This document shows, in pieces, positions 1-10,433 of a stretch of 64,000 nucleotides of DNA. Both the position numbers and the translations under genes were made by a program. The notes under the pieces were generated by a model. It was not told where the DNA came from. It saw only the letters and a program-made list of their open reading frames with translations, and did no database searches. Source of the DNA: Gentiana macrophylla (Eukaryota > Streptophyta > Magnoliopsida > Gentianales > Gentianaceae); the NCBI GenBank assembly GCA_026214975.1, contig JAOBSW010000762.1:248001-312000 (forward strand). Direction: 5' to 3'. Position 1 is the first letter of the stretch; every line of letters begins with the position of its first letter.

Positions 1-31
1 AATTGTAAAACTCGTTTTTACCGAACACTAC

Positions 32-531
32 TCAGTCTGCGGAACATAAGTGGTGGAATGGCCTTGGTGAGAATATCGACGATTCAGTCTCTTTGAGGAA
101 CATCTGGAGTTGAATAATCTTGGCATCAATCTTCTCCTTCAGGAATTGTCTGTCAATGTCCACATGTTTGGTTTTATCATGATGGACTGGATCCTCTGCC
201 ATGCATAAGGCTAAATTATTGTCACAACTGAGTGTGATAGGTTGCTGAAGTTCAATAAGGACCCTTTTTACCCATAGAGCTTCACAAATACCCAAAACTA
301 GTGCCACGAGTTCGACTTCAAGATCGCTTCAGAGATGAGAGGTTGTTTCTTGCTCCTCCAGGTGACAAGATTTCCCCATACATAAGAACAGTAGCCTGTA
401 GTAGACCTTCTGTCTGTGTGACAGCCAGCCCAATCAGCATCAGTGTAAACCTTGATAGATCTCTTAGCAGACTTGGTGAAATGTAAGCCTTGGCCAGGAG
501 TGGACTTCAAGTACCTCAGTATCCTGTTCAC
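32..531 (-). pseudogene. Copia-1 RNase H domain (frameshifted)
   Basis: Two overlapping minus-strand frames together cover a copia RNase H. The frame at 298-531 has the TDADWAGC and RRSTTGYC motifs. The frame at 32-307 has the EALWVKR helix, the CDNNLAL motif carrying a catalytic aspartate, and the TKHVDIDRQFL motif typical of the end of copia pol. The change of frame near 300 is a disabling frameshift. RNase H would degrade the RNA strand of the cDNA hybrid during reverse transcription in the virus-like particle. The domain lies directly downstream of the RT piece, as expected for copia. Confidence 0.88.
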
Positions 532-636
532 AACATCCCAATGTTGATCAAGAGGGGCAATGCTTGAAGCAAGCTAACTGGATCGACTCCATATGCAATA
601 TCGGTCTTGTATGGATGGGCAGATAAATGAGTTTCC

Positions 637-1400
637 CTACAAGTCTTTGATATTGATGTCTACTGGGGATACCGCAAGTTTGCATCCCAGCATACCAGTT
701 TCCTTCAGCAGGTCCAGCACATATTTCCTTTGAGAGATAGAGATACCCTGGTTGTTTCTTGCAATTTCCATACCAAGGAAGTATTTAAGATAGCCCAAAT
801 CCTTGACTTGAAAGACCTTTGCCAGTAGAGTCTTCAAATTCTGGATCTCAGTAGAGTCATCACCAGTGAGGATGATATCATCCACATATACAATAAGAAT
901 AGATCTTTTCTGGCTAGTTGTCTTGATAAACATGGTGTGATCGGAGTTGCATTGATGATATCCAGCAGCTTTAACCACAGTAGTGAGTTTCCCAAACCAG
1001 TCTCTTGGGGATTTCTTTAGGCCATATAGAGATTTACTCAATTTGCAAACCTTTCGTTGAGTGTGAGGATTGGTAAAACCAGGAGGTACATTCATGTAGA
1101 CTTCCTCAGTAAGGTCACCATTGAGAAAATCATTTTTGATATCCAATTGGTGTAGAGGCCAGCCAAGTTGGACAGCAAGAGATATCAGTATTCTGACAGT
1201 GTTCAGTTTTGCCACTGGTGCAAAAGTTTCTTTGTAGTCAATGCCATAAGTTTGAGTGAAACCCCTTGCAACTAGTCTGGCCTTATACTTGTCAATTGTA
1301 CCATCAACATTGTATTTGATAGTAAATAACCACCTGCAGCTGACTGTCTTCTTGCCTTTGGGGAGAGCTGTTAGATCCCAAGTATGATTATCCAGGAGGG
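637..1400 (-). pseudogene. Copia-1 reverse transcriptase, 3' portion
   Basis: An open minus-strand frame of about 254 codons encodes copia RT. Visible motifs are KARLVARGFTQ, ETFAPVAKL, the LHQLDIKNDFLNG segment and YVDDIILTG, which carries the catalytic aspartates. The open frame extends a few codons into the adjacent LTR, but the true domain is cut at 1400, where element A begins. The missing N-terminal codons are found at 12013 onward. The LHQLDIKNDFLNG segment usually reads DVKNAFLHG or similar, so the N-D change may be a mutation. RT copies the element RNA into cDNA. Confidence 0.92.
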
Positions 1401-3004
1401 TGATGGAGGTCAAGTTAAATTATTAACTCGATGCCTACTAACACACTAGCAAGAGAACTAGGTTCAATTGTAGTATAGCCAGATAGAGTCGAGGTCGATC
1501 CCACAGAGACTCGGCACAAATAAAACACAACTTTATCCTATTAGAACTAAATTGAAAGGGCGGTCTCCGACCAACTAAATGCAATAAATAAAATAGTGAC
1601 AACCACAAGACACAAAAGAGGACTAAAGACTACTAAGACACGGATAATACGGTTGATATTATCTAAACAAATAGTATTGATTACGCTAGTAGATTATAAC
1701 TCCCCCATGTGAATTAGAATGATAACGAGACAAAACAAACGTTAAAGATTAATTATTATGACTACGGGAGTCATCCCCTAAGGTAGATTTAGCTCCAATT
1801 AGGCCCTCTAAATCATCGTGCCTCCATTACGTGACTTCGCTTTTTAATGCCTCCATCTCATATAACTTCTGACACAATTACAAGACTAGGGATGCCGGTA
1901 TAAACCGTAACCTCATCTAAGCAACATTCCTAGGGTAAGGCGTACTTCTTAGATGCCGATTCAATCTATATCCTAAGTAACAATCACTTTTTGGGTTTCA
2001 TGTTAAATTATGACGACAAATAATTAAGTTGATCAGGTTTAATTACTCGTTTTAATTCCAATTCAGAGAATCTGACGTAGTCGAAGCCGATCATAATATT
2101 GCCCTACACATTGCCAGGCTCGGTCGACCGAATGACAGCACTCGGGCGACCGAGTGACATGTCTAGGTCGACCGAACACAGCTCTGTGTCGGAACAAATC
2201 ATGATTACTTCTTAACGTTTCTAACCTAAACATATGGGTTCGTAAATAAATCTACATCACACAATCAATACAGATAAAATTACTCCATAATAAAATATAA
2301 CAGATCTACGAATAAAGATTGCATAATTGAATAGTCATACCCTCGAAGACGAGAGTGACACCCACTCTTTAATGCGCTCCCTAATCGGAGAGTCCGACGA
2401 ATCCACAATGTACGAACATAAAGAATATGAAACTCAAAATCTAAAATTGTATGAATTGTTTTGTGTTGTAGTGGTGTGTGTTCTCAATTTCATAGCTGCT
2501 GCTTATATAGGAGTTGAAGCCGACATAGGGAGAATCCAGAAGATTGACATGCATTTATCACATCAGGCTCGGATGACTGAACGTACACGCTCGGTCGACC
2601 GAATGGCATGGGTCGGTCGACCGAATGGCATGGCTCGGTCGACCGAGCCTCCCTCTTTACGTGTTTTCACACTTGGTTCGTCTGACTTGTTCCCCACTCC
2701 ATGCTTTTGAATTGGTCTGATTTATCTTTTCTTTAATGCTCCGATTTTCTTCTCTTTTATCTTGAGATCTCCCGATTGTATGATAATTATCTTCCCGATT
2801 TATCATGATCTGCAAAATCAGCATTTATCACACAATTAATTGCTCTTTTATAATAAAAATAGCTAAATACCAATTATCATATTAATAATCACTTATCATT
2901 AAATAATAAATATAAACACGTGATTAAACATGAAATATATATAATTAACTCCGATTTAAAGTTAGAATTGATGACATAAACATGTATATTTTAATCTGTC
3001 ATCA
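1401..3004 (-). repeat. Element A 3' LTR
   Basis: This is a direct repeat of 10434-12012, nearly identical by eye along its whole length. It starts TGATGGAGG on the plus strand and ends TGTCATCA just before the PPT. It is about 25 bp longer than the other copy, mostly because it holds one more 22-bp palindromic unit at 2591-2646. A TATA-like TTATATAG (2503-2510), read on the minus strand, is the probable core promoter. Confidence 0.93.
2591..2646. repeat. 22-bp tandem palindrome units in A 3' LTR
   Basis: The 12-bp perfect palindrome TCGGTCGACCGA occurs at 2591-2602, 2613-2624 and 2635-2646, exactly 22 bp apart. A further perfect copy lies at 2120-2131 and imperfect relatives at about 2140-2175. 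In the other LTR only two units are present in the tandem. The spacing equals about two helical turns, which could suit a dimeric DNA-binding protein, but that is inference. Confidence 0.85.
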
Positions 3005-3018
3005 AAATGCCCCCACTT
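3005..3018 (-). other. Element A polypurine tract
   Basis: On the minus strand the bases are AAGTGGGGGCATTT, immediately upstream of the 3' LTR start TGATGACAG. This is the usual place and composition for the plus-strand primer of an Athila-type element. Confidence 0.85.
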
Positions 3019-4468
3019 AAACTTTGCTTCGTCCCGAACAAAGCATTAACAAGTTATTCCCAAGACAACATTTTTCGTGGTCAACTCATACTTACACAAG
3101 AAACCCGAGTCAACTCATACAGTCATGCTCATAAGATAAGCATTATTCACTACTCGCTATGAATCGAAGTGATTGTGTTCATGTGCATTGGTTTTATATA
3201 AATGTAGCAAGATTAGAGTTTATGCTGGACTTCATATCTAAATTCACCAACATCAAGATTCATACTTCTTATGCCTCTCAATGGTTAAAGCATTAGAACA
3301 ATAAGCAAGAGCGTATCTATAGGGTTTTTGGACTTGGAGACCGAGTACTACTCAAAGCCTCTGAAAATTCGAAAAATTTGTTTCAATTTTTGCATATTTT
3401 TCGAATACTACTAACCTCAAGGAAGAAAACTTTTCATAGAGTATCCCCCTATCTTAGATTAAGCATAGCATCGAATATTACCACAAGCGCGGGGCTACTT
3501 TGGTAATGTTACTACAAGCCCAGTGTTTTAATACATTCTCAAAACACAGGTACGTCCCAAGCTTATTACTCCGCTTTTGTTGGCTAGAAGATCAGAATAC
3601 ATCAGTCGACAAATGTCGATTAATCGGGTCCTCATAACCAATTATCTACGCGGTGTACACATACTTCTTTCAATTATTATAACTCATACGGTACTAAGCG
3701 ATTCATATATTGAGTTATTGAACAATACCTAACTACTTGCAATTGTTGGCATGAATATCCTTAAGTCTACTAACACTTTATCGCAAAAGTATAATATGAC
3801 CACGTACTCACGCAACTTGGTTCATTTCCTATTAATTCTAAGTATAAGAACTTCACAAGTTTAAGGGTACGAAGTTAAACAACTTGGCATTTATCCATAA
3901 AATTTTTAAATTTGGCCCAATATTGTCTCGAGATTCCGCTCCCGTGACTTTTTCAACATATAGCACAATATATAGCTAAGTCCCCGCCCCACTTAAACAT
4001 GGCATTGTCCTCAATGACAAAAATAAATGAGAGTTCAAGATGAAAGACTTAGCTCGAAACGGCTCCCAAGTAAAGGAACATTATCGAGTAATCATCGGCA
4101 CGATGTGGAGAGCAGACACATCATCGTATAAACAAACAAACTCCACGAAATCGTCAAATACCATGTCTATGGAAGTTATAAAATATCGTGGCGATAATTA
4201 GATATAGATATCTAAAACAAAAGTTAAGCCACTTTTATTTTATACTGCCATGGACAAGACCAAAAGGGATTTAAACCTAAATAGAAAAACTCACATGACG
4301 GCCATCAAGGAAAAAACCTCGTTTATTCCGAACTTAGACTCGGAACATGGCGAGATGAAAAAAACCGTGATAGGCACATGCTGCTTTATTAAAAAGAGAA
4401 ACGAAAAAGATAGAGATAAGTCGTAGTTCTAAGTTTATAGTCGCTAGCTCGACTTAGCTCAAGATGGT
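3019..4468 (-). other. Element A 3' noncoding tract
   Basis: This stretch lies between the integrase stop and the PPT and has no supportable coding frame. In some Athila elements an env-like gene sits here; I see none. The part at about 3019-4030 is clearly the reverse complement of 61990-62962 in element E. The shared part includes the segment at 3973-4026 (minus-strand core GGACAATGCCATGTTTAAGT) and the segment at 3467-3540. The conservation ties A and E to one lineage. Confidence 0.75.
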
Positions 4469-5998
4469 TTATTCATAGACAGGGTCATCGAGGTACAAAA
4501 CCTCTTCCTCAGCAGCAGGCGGAAGCCCGTGATAATGCTTAATACGATGTCCATTTACCACAAATCTGGACTCGTCTTTAAAATTAAAAAGCTCCACCGC
4601 TCCAGAAGGAAAGACTTGTTGTACTTGAAATGGGCCATACCATCTTGATTTCAACTTACCCGGGAAGAGTCTTAAGCGCGAATTGTATAAGAGAACCAGA
4701 TCACCCTCTTGAAAGGTCCTCTCCAGAATCTTTTTGTCATGAAACTTCTTCGTGCGCTCCTTGAAAATTTTGGCATTCTCGTATGCCTCTAAACGAAACT
4801 CCTCCAGGCGAGTTAATTCTAACATCCTTTTCTCACCGGCCAACGTCTCATCAAAATTTAGCATCCTTGTTGCCCACATGGCCCGGTGCTCCAGTTCCAC
4901 AGGTAGATGACATGCCTTTCCAAAAACAATCCTATACGGTGACATTCCAATCGAGGTTTTATATGCAGTTCTATAAGCCCATAAAGCGTCATCTAAACGT
5001 ATCGACCAATCCTTCCTAGTTGTATTGACAGTTTTCTCCAGGATACGCTTTATCTCTCGATTGGTGACTTCTACCTGTCCACTAGTCTGGGGGTGGTATG
5101 CAGTTGCTAGCTTATGTCGAACCCCATACTTAATCATCAGCCTTTCAAAAGGTTTATTACAAAAATGACTACCATTGTCGCTTATAATCGCCCTCGGCGT
5201 CCCAAACCTTGTAAAAATGTTCTTCTTCAAGAATCTAACCACAACCCTAGCATCTTTAGTAGGTGAAGCAATGGCCTCAACCCATTTGGATACATAATCA
5301 ACAGCAACTAAGATATATCGGTTAGATAGTGATGACGTAAAGGGTCCAACAAAATCTATTCCCCAAACGTCAAAAAGCTCCACTTCCAGGATGTTCTTGA
5401 GAGGCATCTCATTCCTCCTTGAAATATTACCTGTCATTTGACAAGCATGACATGCCTTTGCATATTGGTGTGCATCCTTAAACAATGTCGGCCAATAAAA
5501 ACCGCATTGGAGGACTTTGGCCGCAGTTTTATCTCCCTCGTAGTGTCCTCCAACTTCATAAGAATGACAATGCTTCAGGATATCATTATATTCTTCCTCT
5601 AGCACACATCTTCGAAAAACATTATCAGATCCTAGCTTAAACAAGTACGGGTCATCCCAATAATAATGTCTAAGATCTTTAAAGAACTTTCTCCTTTCTT
5701 GGACAGTGAGATTCGGTGGTAGGTACTTTGCGGATAGATAATTGACAAACAAACTAAACCATGGTTGCTTCTTCTCCTTCACAACCTCCATTCGCGAAGA
5801 AACTGCAGCACAATCATTATGTCCCCTGATGGTGGTGATGGAGAAAAGTTGCTCATCAGGAAAAGATTCTCCTATCTCTGGTAATTCCTCACCATCCTCT
5901 AATTGTAAGCGCGATAGATGATCGGCCACCACGTTCTCACTTCCTTTCTTATCTCGGATTTCTACGTCAAATTCTTGTAACAAGAGAATCCATCTCAA
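4469..5998 (-). CDS. Element A integrase (with RNase H tail), open frame
   Basis: A 509-codon uninterrupted frame. Residues 1-35 are the end of the RNase H/connection region ([12 protein letters not shown]). The zinc-binding HHCC region has H145, H152, C183 and C186. The catalytic core has D215 (GIDFVGPF), D274 (IISDNG) and E310 (QVEVTNRE), a perfect DD35E spacing. The tail contains a [11 protein letters not shown] segment typical of gypsy integrase C-termini. The enzyme would insert the cDNA into nuclear DNA. It is in a different frame from the RT, so the present copy could not make one pol polyprotein. The ATG used here is internal to pol, not a natural start. It is the best preserved catalytic frame in the window. 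Confidence 0.93.
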   Translation of the reverse strand: MRWILLLQEFDVEIRDKKGSENVVADHLSRLQLEDGEELPEIGESFPDEQLFSITTIRGHNDCAAVSSRMEVVKEKKQPWFSLFVNYLSAKYLPPNLTVQERRKFFKDLRHYYWDDPYLFKLGSDNVFRRCVLEEEYNDILKHCHSYEVGGHYEGDKTAAKVLQCGFYWPTLFKDAHQYAKACHACQMTGNISRRNEMPLKNILEVELFDVWGIDFVGPFTSSLSNRYILVAVDYVSKWVEAIASPTKDARVVVRFLKKNIFTRFGTPRAIISDNGSHFCNKPFERLMIKYGVRHKLATAYHPQTSGQVEVTNREIKRILEKTVNTTRKDWSIRLDDALWAYRTAYKTSIGMSPYRIVFGKACHLPVELEHRAMWATRMLNFDETLAGEKRMLELTRLEEFRLEAYENAKIFKERTKKFHDKKILERTFQEGDLVLLYNSRLRLFPGKLKSRWYGPFQVQQVFPSGAVELFNFKDESRFVVNGHRIKHYHGLPPAAEEEVLYLDDPVYE

Positions 5999-5999
5999 C

Positions 6000-6333
6000 G
6001 AGCCTCGGCTTTGAATCTTGCTTTGCTAGGAGATACTTAAGAGCCGCATGGTCATCCCACGGTGACTTTAGATCCCACTAAGTAAGATCTAAACTTATCA
6101 AAAGCAAAGATAACGCCAAAAGCTCCTTCTCCGTTGTTGCATAGTTTCTTTGGGCAAAGCATTCAAAGTCCGACTTGCATAATAAATGGGCCTAAAAATC
6201 TTATCCTTTCTCGACCCAATGCGGCGCCAACAAAGCAAGATCACTTGCATCACACATCAGTTCGAACGGAAGATCCCAATCCGGTGCGACTAAGCGGTGC
6301 GAGAATCGCCTACTTTTATTTCGTTGAAAGCTT
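6000..6333 (-). pseudogene. Element A RNase H region, degenerate
   Basis: Between the end of the RT frame and the start of the integrase frame, minus-strand translation gives only scattered RNase H-like pieces with several stops and a frame change. Element A therefore cannot encode a working pol polyprotein even though RT and integrase look good. The boundaries are positional; the domain is recognised mainly by its location. Confidence 0.65.
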
Positions 6334-7212
6334 TTATGCACTCATTAGAAAACACAAATGGTACGCCCTGGCCAATAATTCGGTAAGAGGTCTAGAGATT
6401 AAGGAAAAGTCCTTGATAAACCTACGATAAAATCCGGCGTGGCCTAAAAAACCTCGCAATGTTTTAAGATTAGTAGGTGGAGGTAGTTTCTCGATCACCT
6501 CGACTTTGGCTCTATCCACCTCTATACCGTTCTTTGATATGCGGTGGCCCAGTACTATACCTTCTGTGACCATCAAATGACATTTCTCCCAGTTAAGCAC
6601 AAGGTTCGTCTCTTCACATCTCTTCAACACTCGTGCTAGATGTGTGAGACATGAATCAAAATCGTCTCCAAACACGGAGAAATCATCCATAAAGATTTCC
6701 AAGAAGTCTTCTACCATATCCGCAAATAACGACATCATACACCGTTGAAATGTTGCGGGGGCGTTGCACAATCCAAATGGCATTCGATTATAAGCAAATG
6801 TCCCATATGGGCATGTAAATGTTGTTTTCTCACGATCTTCGGGCGAGATGTGGATTTGATAGTATCCCGAATACCCGTCAAGAAAACAATAGAAAGCATG
6901 CCCGCTCAGTCTCTCGAGCATTTGATCGATGAAGGGAAGAGGAAAGTGGTCCTTACGAGTTGCATCATTTAGTTTCCTAAAGTCTATGCATACTCGATGA
7001 CCGGTGATTAGCCTCACAGGGATCAACTCATTCAACTCGTTGGCTTGTACTGTCAATCCTCCCTTTTTGGGAACTACGTGGATAGGGCTAACCCATTCGC
7101 TATCAGCAATTGGAAATATAATTCCCATTTCCAACATTTTTATAACCTCATCCCTAACCACGCCCTTTAATTGTGGGGTTAAACGCCTCGAGGTTGTGCA
7201 ACCGCTTTCTTT
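6334..7212 (-). pseudogene. Element A gypsy reverse transcriptase
   Basis: A 275-codon frame from 7161 contains the gypsy RT core: VCIDFRKLNDAT, CFLDGYSGYYQI (first catalytic Asp at residue 95), the MPFGLCNAPATFQRCM block, and IFMDDFSVFG with the YxDD-type pair at residues 159-160 (here FMDD). A TGA stop just upstream, near 7211, separates it from the protease frame, although both lie in the same reading frame. The C-terminus loses similarity after TELLA, where the frame is broken. The family role is cDNA synthesis. The FMDD variant is common in this gypsy group, so I do not count it as damage. Confidence 0.93.
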
Positions 7213-8322
7213 TCAGTGGTCCACGGAGATCTTGTGCATACATACGCTAGGACTAATGCCCTTAACGCCGCCTATGGTCCATCCAAATGCTCCGCGGTAC
7301 TCTCTCGTAACTCTCATTAGTTTCTCCTCTTGTAAGTCCGTCAAGGAAGAAGATATGATTAGCGGCAAAGTCTCATCTTGAAGAAACACATACTTCAAAT
7401 TCGCAGGAAGAGGTTTTAAAGTCAAATTTGTGGGAGGTTCTTCCAAAGAGGTCTTCAACCGACGACCGGTGAGTTTGAGTTCGAAGTACTTATGCCACGT
7501 TGGTCTATGATAGATCCTTTCAATCTCTGCAGCACTTACTTCCTCTACAGGTCTTGGGGTCCCTCTACTACATCCTGGCCATATCATCTTCTCCTCCTCA
7601 CTACTCACGTACTTGACTTCGTCTTCTTCTTCTAAGACAGTATCCAGGAAATCCTTGATGCTTTCATGTTGTTGAAACTCCTGAACGATCCTATCAATGG
7701 AATCTAACATGAAACATGCATCCTCTCCATCATCAGGTTGCTTCATAGTGTCGAAGACATTGAATGCAACTCTCTCCTCGTTCACTCTTAACACCAACTC
7801 GCCTTTGTAAACATCAATTAGCGTTCTACTAATGGCCATGAAAGGTCTTCCTAGTATCAATGGTACCACGTAGTTAGCTTCCATATCTAATACCACAAAG
7901 TCGACAGGAAACACAAACTTTTCAACTCTTACTAGCACATCCTCAACCACTCCACACGGTTCCTTGACAGAACGGTCGGCTAACTGCAGTGTGATTGAGG
8001 TCTTTTTAAGATCTTTCATGCCTAGTTTCCGAAAAATAGATAGTGGCATTAGGTTCACGCTTGCTCCTAGATCACACAAAGCTTTGTTCAGACATACATT
8101 ACCTATGGTGCAGGGAATGAGAAAACTTCCCGGATCTTTGCATTTTGGGGGTAACTTATGTTGAAGAATGGCTGAGCACTCCTCATTAAGGCATATGGTC
8201 TCTAAATCCAGAAGTTTCCTTTTAGTGGAGACGGCGTCTTTTAAGAACTTGGTGTACTCAGGCATTTCAGCTAGTGCTTCAACTAGGGGTATATTGATTT
8301 GTAACTTACTAAACATATCCAC
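7213..8322 (-). pseudogene. Element A protease and linker to RT
   Basis: A 369-codon open frame. Residues 1-80 are the conserved segment before the protease (EALAEMPEYTKFLKDA, with LNEECSAILQHKLPPK). The aspartic protease follows, with catalytic ALCDLGAS (D84) and the flap/second region LILGRPF near residue 156. The rest is the acidic linker leading to RT, ending at a TGA. The protease would cleave gag-pol during particle maturation. It is very similar in layout to the protease of element H at 15081-16097, which shows that the two belong to related lineages. Confidence 0.92.
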
Positions 8323-9756
8323 GAACTTCTTATACCTCTTATTATCAAACTTAGGCTTCGGCTTTGGTGGAGGATAAGGTAGAGTTGAAGGATCGACATC
8401 AGTGAAGATTGGATACTTGTTGTTGTAAAGTTCAACTCTAGGGCCAGCAGGTTCTTTATACGTTCCTTGCTCAGGCAGAGTCTCGGAAGTATTAGCCTCA
8501 TTGCTTGGCTCACTATCCTTATTCTTTGTGACTTTCTCTTGGATGGTGGAGTTACTTCCTTTCCACTCCTTGTCATGATCGCATTCAAGTCCTTAGGGTT
8601 CTTCTCTGTGTTGCTTGGCAACCCTCCAGGAGGTCTGGTTGAGACTTGCTCAGCTAGTTGTCCTACCTGGTGTGTGAGATTTTGAACTAAAGCTTCCTGG
8701 TTGGTTACTTTGGCATCTGTCTTCTGACAATATTGGCTAAAGTTAGTGGCTAACTCAGCCATAGATTTTGAAAGTTGTCCCATATTGTCTCGTGACGACA
8801 TTACTCGCTTTTTCTATCGCAGACTTCCCAACCAAAAGTTTTAGTCCATTGTGGTACATAAGGGGTAGGCGGTTTAGGCCTTTTCTCTCTGCGTTAATGT
8901 CACTATATCGGAATCCAGGATGGTTATGATTAGGTCCTGCACCCTCCCCGACATAATTGGCTTCTTCAGTACCAGCATTCTCACCTTGAGGTGCTACCTC
9001 GATTCCAGCCCCTTTCTCTACTCTTGTCATCCTCTCTTGCATCCCATCTACCTTATCATTGATAATAGAAAGTTGTTCTAAGATTTTGGTAGATGCACTA
9101 TCATCAAATATATCAGCGGCCATCTTCACAGTAGCTATGTCATTGCCTCCCCATTGGCTATTCATCGCGATTTGCTCCATCTTCCCTTGTGCCTCCTCAG
9201 GAGATAAAAGAACAAACGCTCCATTGCTGGAAGCGTCTACTCTAATTTTCTCAGTCTCTCTCAGCCCATGGTAAAAAGTTTGCATTAAAAGCCAAAGAGA
9301 GATGTCATGATGAGGACACTTCCTCATAGCTTCCTTGAAACGTTCCCAAGCTTGATCAAAACTCTCCCCAGGTTGTTGCTTAAATCCTAGGATGTCTTGG
9401 CGTAACTTAAAAGTTTTTCCTAAGGAAAATACTTATTCATGAATTTTGCAACAATTGTTCCCAAGTTGTGATAGATCCACCTCTAAAGAGAGAAGCCATT
9501 GCTTAGCTTTATCTTTCAAAGTGAAAGGGAAAAGCTTAAGACGAATGTTACCCTCCGGGATTAATTCTGGTTTCACAGTGCTAACGATTTCCAAGAAATT
9601 CGTCACGTCAACACCAGGATCCTCGTTTTGGACTCCATGAAAAGTAGAATAATTGGTCACCATTTGAATTACATTAGGCCTAGGGTGATAGACTTCTGCA
9701 GCATCTTGCGGTGCTACGATAAATGGGAATGAATTGTTCAATAGTGGGCGTTGCAT
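8283..9756 (-). pseudogene. Element A gag (broken)
   Basis: Gag is spread over three minus-strand frames: 9433-9756, with the capsid-like segment PFTLKDKAKQWL; 8755-9327, with MQTFYHGL and a long linker; and 8283-8801, with the coiled stretch near LVQNLTHQVGQLAEQV. A TAA at about 9433-9435 and frame changes near 8800 and 8320 disable it. No CCHC knuckle is evident, which is usual for Athila-type gag. Gag would form the virus-like particle. The start at 9756 is the first ATG of the open frame and is tentative. Confidence 0.85.
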
Positions 9757-10410
9757 AACTTTGCAAAGTACGCCTCGCTCCTTGAACTAGGGCTTGGTTC
9801 TCATTATTAGCATTTGCATTCACATTATTGGCATTATTGATAACGGGATTAATAAATGGATTAGGTACTGGTTTGGATTGACCGGATTGCCTTCCATTTT
9901 GTTTCGGATTGAATGCTCGTAATGGTCGGTTGTATGTCCTTCTTCCACTCCTTGCTCGCTTTCCTCAAGATTTGGATCCTCTTCTCCTTGTTTAGCCGGT
10001 TCTAGCTAATTTCCTATTTCTTCTCATAAATTTTTCTATCTCGGTATTATATGGTTCAAGTGGTTTCTTCGATTTACGAGTAGCGTACTATAAAATAATA
10101 AACAACAATAAAACAATCAATCACTAGTAAAGGCTAGGCCTTTAACTAACTAAGTAAAACAGACTCAAAATAAGTTTGAGAAAAGAAAACGTAAATCAAA
10201 GCGTAAAGCAGAATGTTTCTGAGAATCGAGCGTAAAAGAAAACTAATTTCTGTCGATCGAGGATAGTGTTCGGTCGAATCGAACACTCTCTTTTTTTTTT
10301 TTTTTTTTTTTTAATTTATGACACTGTTTAATATACAGACTCTTATTCACAGAATATTTACGAATCCAGTTCTAACAAAATAAGCTATATCTTAATTTAA
10401 TGACTCGAGT
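9757..10410 (-). other. Element A leader region
   Basis: Between the PBS and the first gag frame there is no good coding frame. It contains a 22-base T run at 10291-10312 (A run in the sense strand) and an isolated CGGTCGA motif at 10271-10277 related to the LTR palindromes. The left end (about 9757-10080) may hold degenerate 5' gag codons. Confidence 0.5.
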
Positions 10411-10427
10411 CCCCGGCAACGGCGCCA
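10411..10427 (-). other. Element A primer-binding site (tRNA-Asp)
   Basis: The minus strand reads TGGCGCCGTTGCCGGGG, six bases downstream of the 5' LTR. This is complementary to the 3' end of plant tRNA-Asp, the primer used by Athila/Tat-type elements. Confidence 0.92.
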
Positions 10428-10433
10428 AAAACT

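Noticed and set aside
2120..2646. Regular palindromic repeats that could be mistaken for a CRISPR-like array
   Set aside because: Repeats are 12 bp with 10-bp near-identical spacers, inside a plant LTR; no cas gene or unique spacers.
8467..9274. Plus-strand frames opposite the gag of element A (8467-8685, 9059-9274)
   Set aside because: Antisense shadows of gag; no independent evidence.
10411..10427. tRNA-like 3' sequences at the PBS positions (also 14798, 22169, 35692, 49164, 59331)
   Set aside because: Only 11-18 bases match a tRNA end, always next to an LTR, so they are primer-binding sites and not tRNA genes.
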